64,000 nt of DNA from Conyzicola nivalis (lineage in GTDB: Bacteria > Actinomycetota > Actinomycetes > Actinomycetales > Microbacteriaceae), in the NCBI RefSeq assembly GCF_014639655.1, contig NZ_BMGB01000001.1, forward strand, positions 1,876,882 to 1,940,881. The letters are read 5' to 3'. Below, piece by piece: positions 57,274 through 64,000 of the stretch. The notes beneath the pieces are model-generated. The model saw only the letters and a program-made list of their open reading frames with translations. It searched no databases and was not told the DNA's origin. Made by a program: the position numbers and the translations under genes. Within the stretch, counting starts at the first letter, position 1; each line of letters opens with the position of its first letter.

Positions 57274-57307
57274 AGGGCCCCGACCGGCGGATGCCGGGCG
57301 GGGCCCT
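57274..57307. terminator. Bidirectional terminator
   Basis: AGGGCCCCG (57274-57282) pairs with CGGGGCCCT (57299-57307), with an inner CCGGC/GCCGG stem and GGAT loop. It separates the MBL gene from the convergent envelope operon. Confidence 0.8.
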
Positions 57308-57323
57308 GTGTTTACCTACGACG

Positions 57324-57920
57324 TTACGACGTCGCCTGGTCCTGCACTGTCTGCTTGGCGTCGTCCGCGCTCGACTTCACGTTGTCAGCCGCGTCGGTTG
57401 CCGACGACTTGACATTGTCGGCCGCACCCTGGGCCGACTCCTGAACCGCACGCGCGGCATCCTGAGCCGGCTCCTTGAGGTTCTCGGCCATGCCCTTCGC
57501 GGCATCCTGCACTTCGTGCACGAGAGGTTCGGCGGCCTCTTTCGCCTGAGCGGCGAGGTCCTTTTCCTTCTCGCTCGCGGGAATCAGCGAGGCGACCAAG
57601 AGGCCGACGCCGAACGCGATCAGGCCGACGGCCACCGGGTTGCCCTCGGCCTTTTCGACCGCCTTGTGCGGGGCACCGGCGATGCTGTCGCCAGCGCTCG
57701 ACGCGGTACCCGTCACCGAGTCCTTGGCGTCGGAAACGGCACCGAAAACGCGGTCCTTCACGGATTCGACGCGACCGCGCAGCTTGTCCTTTTCGCGGTC
57801 GACGATCTTCGACGGCGTCACCTTGTCGGCGAGGGCGTCGACATCGCTGCCGAGCTCGGTCCGAGTGCGCTCGATGTGGGCGCGGATTTCGTCGGGGTCG
57901 GAGGTGTTGTAGTCAGTCAT
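57324..57920 (-). CDS. DUF3618 family envelope protein
   Basis: A 198-residue protein: DUF3618 N-terminus (DPDEIRAHIERTRTELGSDVDALADKV), one membrane helix (NPVAVGLIAFGVGLLVASLI), and a C-terminal amphipathic region of 11-residue-like repeats (AADNVKSSATDAADNVKSSA) resembling LEA proteins. It is the last gene of a three-gene operon, GAGG before ATG 57920, overlapping the preceding holin-like gene by ATGA. Confidence 0.8.
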   Translation of the reverse strand: MTDYNTSDPDEIRAHIERTRTELGSDVDALADKVTPSKIVDREKDKLRGRVESVKDRVFGAVSDAKDSVTGTASSAGDSIAGAPHKAVEKAEGNPVAVGLIAFGVGLLVASLIPASEKEKDLAAQAKEAAEPLVHEVQDAAKGMAENLKEPAQDAARAVQESAQGAADNVKSSATDAADNVKSSADDAKQTVQDQATS

Positions 57921-58333
57921 CGGTTTTCCTCGTTCTTTTTGACGGTGTCGGGGATCTTCTTCAGGGAGTCGACGGTCTGCGGCAGACCCTGCACTTCTTT
58001 CAGCTTCTTCCGGCCGACGCTGTACATGATGGCGGCGATGATGCCCCAGATGACGGCGACCACGACGGCCGACCATCCGTTGTCGATGAGGTGTCCGAGT
58101 CCCCACCAGAGGGCGATCGACAGGAACAGCACGGCCATCGCGCCGGCGTATCCGGCGCCGCCGAGCAGTCCCGCGCCCTTGCCGGCACGCGTTGCGGATT
58201 GCTTCAGTTCGGCCTTGGCGAGCTCGACTTCCTGTCGCATGAGGGTGGAGATGTCGCGGGACACCTCGCCGAGCAGGTCGCCGAGAGACGTCGAAGCCGC
58301 CTTCTGCTCCGAGGGGGTCGGTGCGTCTGTCAT
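57917..58333 (-). CDS. Phage-holin-like (DUF1469) membrane protein
   Basis: A 138-residue protein with two membrane helices (GYAGAMAVLFLSIALWWGL and NGWSAVVVAVIWGIIAAIMYSVG), an N-terminal amphipathic segment (SLGDLLGEVSRDISTLMRQEVELAKAEL) and the pfam Phage_holin_3_6 layout. There is no phage context; these proteins are common in actinobacterial envelope operons. Overlaps both neighbours by ATGA. Confidence 0.82.
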   Translation of the reverse strand: MTDAPTPSEQKAASTSLGDLLGEVSRDISTLMRQEVELAKAELKQSATRAGKGAGLLGGAGYAGAMAVLFLSIALWWGLGHLIDNGWSAVVVAVIWGIIAAIMYSVGRKKLKEVQGLPQTVDSLKKIPDTVKKNEENR

Positions 58334-59025
58334 AGCTGGCGCCCGTCGGAAGTCGGCTCGAAGCCGGTCGGGGTGGTGGGACGCACGGTGTCGAACAGCG
58401 GCGTTTCCGTGCCGTACGAGGTCTCGGTACCGTACGAGGCCGGAGCGGTGGCCGGCGTCGTCGGGGTGGCGACGGGTGCGGCGGGGGCTGCGGCTTCCGC
58501 GGCCTTCTCGTCCGCTGCCTCGCTCGCGAGGCTCTTCACGAGGCGACCCGCGACGATGCCCGCCACCGCGGAGACCGCGATGAATGTGCCGGGCTTGCGG
58601 CGTGCGAAGTTCTTGACCTCGGTGACGACGGATCCGGGATCGCGTCCGTCGAGCCAGCTGGCGACGGCGGAGGTACGCGAGGCGACCTGCGAAACCAGGT
58701 CGCCCGCAACGCCCTGCTGGTCGGAAGAGTCCGCCATGCGGGCAAGCTCTTCACCGATGGAGCGAAGTCCGGATGCCACGCGCTCCTGCTGAACGCCGGC
58801 CTGCTCTGTCAACTGGCCGCGGGCCTCCTCGTACAGCGCCTTCGCCTGCTTCGTGGACTCGCCGACGACCTTGCCGACCTCTTCCTTCGCGGTTCCTGCC
58901 ACGTTTTTCGCCGACTCGGCGGCGTCGTGACCGACGTTGCCAGCCTGTTCGCGAGCGGTCTCCGCGGTTCCACCGATGGAGGATCCGCCTTCGGATGGGG
59001 CGCCCGATGTGTATTCGTTGGTCAT
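58330..59025 (-). CDS. Low-complexity envelope protein, first gene of the DUF3618 operon
   Basis: A 231-residue protein with an Ala/Glu/Gly-rich coiled N-terminal half (AESAKNVAGTAKEEVGKVV), one membrane helix at about 140-160 (PGTFIAVSAVAGIVAGRLV), and a Pro/Thr-rich tail with a repeated SYGTET motif. No enzyme motif. GGAAGG precedes ATG 59025. It probably forms an envelope complex with the two downstream proteins. Confidence 0.78.
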   Translation of the reverse strand: MTNEYTSGAPSEGGSSIGGTAETAREQAGNVGHDAAESAKNVAGTAKEEVGKVVGESTKQAKALYEEARGQLTEQAGVQQERVASGLRSIGEELARMADSSDQQGVAGDLVSQVASRTSAVASWLDGRDPGSVVTEVKNFARRKPGTFIAVSAVAGIVAGRLVKSLASEAADEKAAEAAAPAAPVATPTTPATAPASYGTETSYGTETPLFDTVRPTTPTGFEPTSDGRQL

Positions 59026-59332
59026 GGTTGTCCTTCCGTGACATCTGGTTCGGACCCCCGAGTGGGGGCCGGTGCAGCTTCGGTACCGAGTGTGAACGCA
59101 GAAACTTTTTCAGACAATGCCATCGACATGCGGCACACCTCGTATAACATGTCCGCCCTCCGAGGCTCGTTGCGAGGGTCATCGAGGAGGACGATTTTCT
59201 AGCGCGCGATCATCGCCCGCGAACGCCGAAAGCGCAATGCTTGAAGCGCAACCCGGCAAACTTTTTTCCCGATGGTTCTATATACGGCGGCGCAAATCCG
59301 CGCCGATCACCAGAAACTGTCAGGAAGTCACC
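59026..59332. other. Divergent intergenic region (307 nt)
   Basis: No gene is visible here. It holds a CCCCC/GGGGG hairpin at 59055-59068 in the leader of the minus-strand operon, and a TATATA stretch near 59280 that could be the -10 of the plus-strand membrane gene. It is more AT-rich than its surroundings. Confidence 0.5.
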
Positions 59333-59608
59333 ATGAGTAACACTCCCAACAATGGCCGCGTCGCTCGATTCTCTACCGAGACCAAGGCTGCCTTCAAGAC
59401 GACCGAGTTCATCGCTTACGTCGTCATCCTCATCGCCATGTTCATCGCCTCGGCCGTCGTCGACAACGGCGACGACGGACAGGGATTCGGCGCCAGCTCC
59501 GTCTGGCTCTACGCCACCCTGCTCACCATCGGCTACATGATCAGCCGCGGCCTCGCCAAGTCGGGCAGCCGTGAGCACTACGACGCCGACCACGACTCGC
59601 GTCGCTAA
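59333..59608 (+). CDS. Small two-helix membrane protein (91 aa)
   Basis: A 91-residue protein with two hydrophobic helices (FIAYVVILIAMFIASAVV and VWLYATLLTIGYMISRGL), and polar N- and C-termini (GSREHYDADHDSRR). Family not certain. AGGAAG precedes ATG 59333. It is divergent to the envelope operon. Confidence 0.72.
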   Translation: MSNTPNNGRVARFSTETKAAFKTTEFIAYVVILIAMFIASAVVDNGDDGQGFGASSVWLYATLLTIGYMISRGLAKSGSREHYDADHDSRR

Positions 59609-59657
59609 CGTTTCGACGTTTCCCAAGCGGATCCGCCCCCCAGTGGCGGCATCCGGA

Positions 59658-59688
59658 GAAGGGCCCCTACTCACGTAGCGGGCCCTTC
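59658..59688 (+). terminator. Intrinsic terminator
   Basis: GAAGGGCCC (59658-59666) pairs with GGGCCCTTC (59680-59688), with an inner CTAC/GTAG stem. A T/C-rich tract to about 59703 follows, so this looks like a genuine rho-independent terminator of the small membrane gene. Confidence 0.82.
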
Positions 59689-59784
59689 TTCTTTCCCCTT
59701 TTTCGACGCAGCCCGTCGCGCCTCAGGTAGACCACATCCCCACATCACGCAAGGGGAAACCACATTCTCCATGCGACCCGTGAT

Positions 59785-59829
59785 TGGGGGGACAGTGGAG
59801 GCGACGACGGAATCGTCGCCGAAACCCCA
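59785..59829 (+). promoter_or_regulatory. Structured 5' leader of the Mn-catalase gene
   Basis: GGCGACGA (59800-59807) pairs with TCGTCGCC (59813-59820), enclosed by TGGGG (59785-59789) and CCCCA (59825-59829). The GGAGG ribosome-binding site just after remains free. It may stabilise the message. Confidence 0.45.
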
Positions 59830-59841
59830 TTGGAGGCATAA

Positions 59842-60816
59842 ATGTACTTCCACGTCCAGAACCTGATCCACGACATCGAGCAGGACGAGCCGGATCCGGC
59901 CGCCGCCAACGCACTGCAGGAGGGCCTCGGCGGACAGTTCGGCGAGATGCGCACGATGATGCAGTACCTCTTCCAGAGCATGAACTTCCGCGGGCCCTCG
60001 GCGAAGCCCTACCGCGACCTGATCCAGGGCATCGGCACCGAGGAGATCAGCCACGTCGAGCTCATCGGCACCACGATCTCCCGACTGCTCGACGGTTCGC
60101 CCCGCTACAACGGCAAGCCCACCGACCCGGTCGACGCCCCCGGTGCCGGCGGTGCCACCCCGTTGAACATCGCGCTCGACACCAGCAACATCCACCACTA
60201 CCTCGTCGGAGCGCAGGGCGCCCTTCCCGTGGACGCCGTGGGTAACCCGTGGCTGGGCAGCTACGTCTACAACTCGGGCAACCTCGTGCTCGACCTGCTC
60301 TACAACCTCATGCTGGAGAGCACCGGCCGCCTGCAGAAGTGCCGCATCTACGAGATGACCGACAACAAGACGGCACGCTCGACCCTCTCCTACCTGATCG
60401 TCCGCGACCAGGCCCACGAGAACGCCTACGCCAAGGCACTCGAGACCCTCGGAGTGCACTGGAACACGCTGCTCCCGATCCCGAAGACCAACGCTGAGAA
60501 GTTCCCCGAGGTGAAGAAGCTGCTCGACCTCGGACTGCAGAGCAAGCAGTACACGTTCGACCTCACCGGACTCTCCGAGGCGGGCAAGATCTTCCAGGGC
60601 ATGTCGCCCTCGAAGGACGGCACCAACCTCGACGCGTCCGAGCAGGCCCCGGCGGGTGTGCCGATCGTGATCGCCGAAGAGCGTCCCGAAGAGTTCGCGC
60701 CCGGTCTCGACCCGGCCCTGCTCGAGCTCATCCAGGCCACCGCGCACATGGAACTCGCCGATGTCGACGCCATGTTCGGTCCGGTCGCCCCGACGCCCGC
60801 GCCCGACAAGAAGTAG
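59842..60816 (+). CDS. Manganese catalase
   Basis: A 324-residue non-haem catalase that breaks down hydrogen peroxide with a di-manganese centre. Ligand motifs are GTEEISHVELI and RDQAHENAYAKALE (each Glu/His), with MMQYLFQSMNFRG earlier. The C-terminus (PAGVPIVIAEERPEEFAPGL) is typical. GGAGG precedes ATG 59842, and a structured leader and a strong terminator flank the gene. Confidence 0.92.
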   Translation: MYFHVQNLIHDIEQDEPDPAAANALQEGLGGQFGEMRTMMQYLFQSMNFRGPSAKPYRDLIQGIGTEEISHVELIGTTISRLLDGSPRYNGKPTDPVDAPGAGGATPLNIALDTSNIHHYLVGAQGALPVDAVGNPWLGSYVYNSGNLVLDLLYNLMLESTGRLQKCRIYEMTDNKTARSTLSYLIVRDQAHENAYAKALETLGVHWNTLLPIPKTNAEKFPEVKKLLDLGLQSKQYTFDLTGLSEAGKIFQGMSPSKDGTNLDASEQAPAGVPIVIAEERPEEFAPGLDPALLELIQATAHMELADVDAMFGPVAPTPAPDKK

Positions 60817-60840
60817 CACGACCCGCGGGTAGGACCCCGC

Positions 60841-60887
60841 AGACGGATGCCCCGCGGCCCAGGACCTGGGCCACGGGGCATCCGTCT
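60841..60887. terminator. Long bidirectional terminator hairpin
   Basis: AGACGGATGCCCCG (60841-60854) pairs with CGGGGCATCCGTCT (60874-60887), with an inner GGCCCAG/CTGGGCC stem and GAC loop. It lies between the catalase gene and the convergent hydrolase gene. Confidence 0.8.
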
Positions 60888-60892
60888 GCTAT

Positions 60893-61861
60893 CTACGCTT
60901 CGAGCTGCCGTCTGACCCACTCGCCGCGGGTGTGACGTGCGGCCTTCGACACCTCGGCATCAGGGGCGAGTAACTCGAACAGGTGGTACCCGCCCGGCCA
61001 GACGTGGAGCTCGGCGGATCCGCCCGCGGCCCAGATCTTGCTGGCATAGGCCACGTCTTCGTCACGGAACACCTCGGCCGAGCCGACCTCGATGTAGGTG
61101 GGCGGCAGTCCGGCGAGACTCGAGGCGTAAGCGGGCGACTCGTAGCCGGTGATCGACGCGCCGTGGCGCCGGTCGCCGAGAAGGAAGTCCCAGCCGGTCT
61201 CGTTGCTCGTGCGGTCCCAGATCCCGATGCCGTCGATCTGCCGCGCCGAGACGGAGTCGTTGCGCTCCTCCAGCATTCCGTACATGATCACCTGGCCCGC
61301 GAGCCGGGGGCCGCGACGATCGCGGGCGAGCAGCGTGATGCCGGCGGTGAGACCCGCACCGGCGCTGGCGCCGATCGTGAACAGTTTCGCGGGGTCGATG
61401 CCCAGCTCGGCGGCGTGCTCCGCGGTGTACACCAGGGCGGCGTAGCTGTCTTCGAGCGCGGCGGGCGCCGGGTTCTCCGGGGCGAGCCGGTACTCGACGG
61501 TGACCACGACGGCGCCGAAACGTTCGACGTAGTCGATCACCGGTTCGACGCCCACGAAACGGTCGCCGAAGATCATGCCGCCCACGTGGGTGAACACGAA
61601 GCCGGGACCGGTGGTGTGCCCCGGGCGCTGGAATACCGAGACCGTGAGGTCGGGAGCTCCGGTCGGGCCGGGGATGATCAGTTCGCGATGCTCGATGTCG
61701 CGCTCGGCCAGCAGTTGGTCGAGGGTCTTCGTGAAGCCGGGGCCGCGCAACGCTTCGAGGTGCTCGGGCAGCAGGGTCGGGCTGATCGACTGGTTCACGA
61801 CGTCGAGCACGGTTTTCAACTCGGCATCGAACGGTGGTGCGGTGAGCTTGTCAGCAGACAT
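60893..61861 (-). CDS. Alpha/beta hydrolase, hormone-sensitive lipase family
   Basis: A 322-residue esterase. The oxyanion motif reads FTHVGGMIFGD (HVGG in place of HGGG), the nucleophile elbow is GASAGAGLTAG, and the late GYHLFE carries the histidine. It should cleave short-chain esters. AAAAGGAAA precedes ATG 61861. It is the third gene of a hydrolase cluster on this strand. Confidence 0.83.
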   Translation of the reverse strand: MSADKLTAPPFDAELKTVLDVVNQSISPTLLPEHLEALRGPGFTKTLDQLLAERDIEHRELIIPGPTGAPDLTVSVFQRPGHTTGPGFVFTHVGGMIFGDRFVGVEPVIDYVERFGAVVVTVEYRLAPENPAPAALEDSYAALVYTAEHAAELGIDPAKLFTIGASAGAGLTAGITLLARDRRGPRLAGQVIMYGMLEERNDSVSARQIDGIGIWDRTSNETGWDFLLGDRRHGASITGYESPAYASSLAGLPPTYIEVGSAEVFRDEDVAYASKIWAAGGSAELHVWPGGYHLFELLAPDAEVSKAARHTRGEWVRRQLEA

Positions 61862-61912
61862 TTTCCTTTTCCTTTTAGTTAGTGATGAATTTCGGATGAC
61901 GCGGGGCCGCAC

Positions 61913-62710
61913 TCAGCGCGCGGCGGGCACCCTTTCGGCGAGCCAGCGCAGCGCGAGGTCGGCGACGTCACGCCAACCGGAGTCGAACACCAGCGAGTGA
62001 CCGCGACCCGGTATCTCGCGGAACTCGGTGTCGGTTGCCGAACCGTAGAGTTCGGCGGCCTGGCGGGCCACGACCTGCGGAATGGTGTGGTCCTTCTCGC
62101 CGCCGACGATGAGCAGCGGCCCGCGCCTCGGGTCGCCTGTCTCGACGGCCGCCGGCGACACCGGGTCTTTCTTCGCGCCGGTGAGCTCGAAGATCGGCCG
62201 GCCGGGGCCGGGGATAGTGAACGTGCGGAAGAGCTCGTCGGATTCGGCCCGGCTCAGGGCGTTGCCGAAGCCGTACCTGAACTGGCGGCGGCTCAGCGAG
62301 ACCGCACGGTCGCGGTTCGCCTTGTTCGCCAGCACCGGCAGGGCCGAGCGGATCTGCGCGAAGGGCAGAGCCTTCACACCCTTGATCGGCGCGGGGTCGA
62401 TCGCGACCGCTGCCGAGGCCAGGCCCGCGGCGAGCAGCTTCTGTGCGACGAGCCCGCCGAACGAGTGGCCGACGACGACGGGCTTGTCGGGCAGTTGCGC
62501 GATGAGCGCGGCGTAGTGGTCGGTCACGTCCTGGATCCCGTGCCCGGATACCCGGCTGGCGTTCAGCCGGGTGGCCGAGACCGTCTCCGAGTCACCCGGC
62601 CAGCCGGGGGCCTCTGTCGTGTAGCCCGCCTCGGCGAAGAGGTCGCGCCAGGGCTGCCAGGCACTCGCGTGCACCCAGAGCCCGTGGATGAAGACTACGG
62701 ATGTCGCCAT
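61913..62710 (-). CDS. Alpha/beta hydrolase
   Basis: A 265-residue hydrolase: HGLWVHASAWQPWRDLF oxyanion region, VVGHSFGGLVAQKLL nucleophile, GGEKDHTIP (Asp) and GRGHSLVFD (His). No signal peptide, so cytoplasmic. It resembles non-haem peroxidase/esterase-type members; substrate unknown. It lies 9 nt after the secreted hydrolase gene and probably shares its transcript. Confidence 0.82.
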   Translation of the reverse strand: MATSVVFIHGLWVHASAWQPWRDLFAEAGYTTEAPGWPGDSETVSATRLNASRVSGHGIQDVTDHYAALIAQLPDKPVVVGHSFGGLVAQKLLAAGLASAAVAIDPAPIKGVKALPFAQIRSALPVLANKANRDRAVSLSRRQFRYGFGNALSRAESDELFRTFTIPGPGRPIFELTGAKKDPVSPAAVETGDPRRGPLLIVGGEKDHTIPQVVARQAAELYGSATDTEFREIPGRGHSLVFDSGWRDVADLALRWLAERVPAAR

Positions 62711-62719
62711 CGGTACCGC

Positions 62720-63559
62720 CTACTTTCCTGCGCCGGCAGCGCGCTCGATGAGCTTCGCCACGTCGTTCGGCTTCTCGATCATCGAGAGGTGGTCGGTTTT
62801 CACCTTCACGATCGTTCCGCCGGCGCGCTGCGCCATGGCGAGCTGTCCGTCGGCCGGGATGATCTTGTCGTTGGTGCCGACGAGGAAGAAGCTGGGCAGG
62901 GTCTTCCAGGCCGGAACGCCCGACGGCTCCTGCAGCGCGCCGCCGGCTACCGGCCGCTGCGAGGCAGCAAGCACCGCGACATCCGACTTGCCCAGGTTTG
63001 CGGCGAACGCCTCGCGGAAGATCGACTTCTTGACGTAGAGGTCGGGGTCTCCCTCGGGGAGGTTCGGGTCCTGCACGACGTCGAACACCTCGGCCGGGTC
63101 GGCCGCCAGCGCGGAACCGGGAACGCTTCCCGCGAGCTGCACGATGGTCTCGCCCTGGTCGGGTGCGAACGCGTCGATGTAGGCGAGCGCCTTCACGGTG
63201 GGCGTCTGGTTCGCGGCGTTGGTGATGACGGCGCCGCCGTACGAGTGGCCGACCAGCACGACCGGGCCGGTGGTGGCCTGGTTGACGAAGGCGGCCACGG
63301 TGGCGGCGTCGGTCGCGAGTCCGCGCAACGGGTTCGGCGCGGCCAACACGGTGTAGCCGTCGTGCTGCAGCTTCTCGGTGACACCGGCGAAGCTCGACGA
63401 GTCGGCCCACGCGCCGTGCACGAGCACGATGGTTGGCTTGTCGGCGGGCTTCGAGGCCGCGGCGTCTGCGGCACCCGTTCCGGCTATGCCGGTGAGGGCG
63501 ACGACTGCGGTGGCCGTGACCACGCTGAGGGCTATGCGGTTGAGGGGGCGGAGTGACAT
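62720..63559 (-). CDS. Secreted alpha/beta hydrolase
   Basis: A 279-residue hydrolase with a cleavable signal peptide (IALSVVTATAVVALTGIAGTGAADA-like end near residue 34). HGAWADSSSF, VGHSYGGAVITNAA, GTNDKIIP and TDHLSMIEKP give the oxyanion, Ser, Asp and His regions. It resembles haloalkane/EstC-like hydrolases common in actinobacteria. AAAGGG precedes ATG 63559, and a TetR-type dyad lies 20 nt upstream. Confidence 0.83.
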   Translation of the reverse strand: MSLRPLNRIALSVVTATAVVALTGIAGTGAADAAASKPADKPTIVLVHGAWADSSSFAGVTEKLQHDGYTVLAAPNPLRGLATDAATVAAFVNQATTGPVVLVGHSYGGAVITNAANQTPTVKALAYIDAFAPDQGETIVQLAGSVPGSALAADPAEVFDVVQDPNLPEGDPDLYVKKSIFREAFAANLGKSDVAVLAASQRPVAGGALQEPSGVPAWKTLPSFFLVGTNDKIIPADGQLAMAQRAGGTIVKVKTDHLSMIEKPNDVAKLIERAAGAGK

Positions 63560-63578
63560 TTCTGATCCCTTTCGAAGT

Positions 63579-63596
63579 AGAACGATCGGTCGTTCT
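63579..63596. promoter_or_regulatory. TetR-type operator at the hydrolase promoter
   Basis: AGAACGATCGGTCGTTCT is a dyad with 7-nt arms and a TCGG centre. It lies just upstream of the secreted hydrolase gene and opposite the TetR gene. Confidence 0.72.
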
Positions 63597-63656
63597 TGTA
63601 CAGAGAAGCAGTGCCGCTCGAATCTGTCAACTCGGTATCTGAAGTTTTTCGGCGGG

Positions 63657-63674
63657 AGATATACCGTTCGTTCT
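63657..63674. promoter_or_regulatory. Second TetR-type operator (weaker)
   Basis: The right arm TCGTTCT (63668-63674) equals that of the stronger dyad at 63579-63596, at the same 18-bp size; the left arm is degenerate. It overlaps the -35 region of the TetR promoter. Confidence 0.55.
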
Positions 63675-63678
63675 TGTG

Positions 63679-63684
63679 TATGAT
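63679..63684 (+). promoter_or_regulatory. -10 element of leaderless promoter (TetR gene)
   Basis: TATGAT is followed by 6 nt and the ATG at 63691. Confidence 0.58.
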
Positions 63685-63690
63685 GTGTGC

Positions 63691-64000
63691 ATGTCAGCCT
63701 CGTCCCGCGCTTCCGTTCCCCCGCGTCAGCATCTGCTCGAGGTCGCCAGCGAGCTGTTCTACCGCGAGGGCATCAATTCGGTCGGCATCGACCAGATCGT
63801 GCGCGAAGCGCAGGTGACGCGGGCGACGCTCTACCGCCACTTCGCCGGCAAGGAGGCGCTCGTCGTCGCCTACCTGCAGCGCGAGGACGCAATGTTGCGC
63901 TCCCTGTTCGAGCAGGGCGAGGTCGCCGCGGTCTCGCCCGAGCACATGCTAGAGTCGGCGCTCGAAGGCATAGCGGACGACGCCACGCGCCACCACACCC
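63691..64000 (+). CDS. TetR-family regulator, partial
   Basis: The first 103 codons of a TetR-family repressor cut by the window end. The HTH is LLEVASELFYREGINSVGIDQIVREAQVTRATLYRHFAGKEALV. It is divergent to the hydrolase cluster, and two dyads of the same type lie in between, so it probably represses both itself and the hydrolases. The start is fixed by TATGAT 6 nt upstream. Confidence 0.87.
   Translation, partial: MSASSRASVPPRQHLLEVASELFYREGINSVGIDQIVREAQVTRATLYRHFAGKEALVVAYLQREDAMLRSLFEQGEVAAVSPEHMLESALEGIADDATRHHT

Noticed and set aside
57917-58333. Holin-like gene as a sign of a prophage
   Set aside because: No other phage gene is near. The protein belongs to a chromosomal actinobacterial family linked to DUF3618.
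1-64000. tRNA, rRNA, CRISPR arrays, insertion sequences
   Set aside because: I looked for clover-leaf ends, repeat-spacer patterns and transposase motifs and saw none.

Overview
The window is a 64 kb stretch of a high-GC chromosome with dense, short-spaced genes. It most likely comes from an actinobacterium of the family Microbacteriaceae. The evidence is a DUF7882-type protein (a family I know from Microbacteriaceae), an actinobacterial-type CtaF, many stop/start overlaps (ATGA, GTGA, TGATG), and a repeated promoter layout in which a TAnnnT -10 element sits exactly 6 nt before an ATG or GTG, as in leaderless actinobacterial genes. I see no rRNA, tRNA, CRISPR array, transposase or prophage. 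Gene content suggests an aerobic, soil- or plant-associated heterotroph.

Layout. 1-6.4 kb: housekeeping and small-molecule enzymes (partial gabD, pncA, a PBP4-type carboxypeptidase, gloA2-like protein, SRPBCC, Gfo/Idh, YdeI-like, ptsH, lone ctaF). 6.4-11.7 kb: a zinc-uptake locus of AztABCD type with divergent promoters around one Zur-like box and two AztD-like lipoproteins. 11.8-18.8 kb: a tightly coupled sugar-acid operon, best read as D-apionate catabolism (apnO, oiaC, lerI, derI, lerK, MFS importer) facing a FadR-type regulator. 18.8-28.7 kb: DUF1992, UbiB-like kinase, poxB, pentapeptide-repeat protein, glgX, DUF2255 and a TetR/DHA2 efflux pair around a large dyad. 28.7-36.1 kb: an RsbQ-like hydrolase coupled to a PAS-GAF-GGDEF protein, then an overlapping ECF sigma, CU044_5270, class A beta-lactamase and bifunctional PBP operon.

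36.1-44.4 kb: stress SDR, DUF7882, two universal-stress genes facing each other (one fused to a DosR-like DNA-binding domain), and an RHH regulator, DUF4097 and ABC exporter operon behind two operator copies. 44.6-53.7 kb: RibD-like reductase, a guanidine-I riboswitch before an EamA-type transporter, and a phosphonate locus (GntR regulator, phnD, phnC, a double-length phnE, then HpnW-, PhnX- and HpnZ-like enzymes) without C-P lyase. 53.7-64 kb: CDGSH plus a haem-oxygenase-like di-iron protein, DUF2243/CtaG/MBL operon, a three-gene envelope operon, manganese catalase, and three alpha/beta hydrolases facing a TetR gene cut by the window end.

Several modules share a theme: extracytoplasmic or redox stress (sigma factor with beta-lactamase and PBP, USP genes, Mn-catalase, CDGSH) and scavenging of scarce nutrients (zinc, phosphonate phosphorus, plant sugar acids). 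Functions are read from motifs and family knowledge; no database search was possible.
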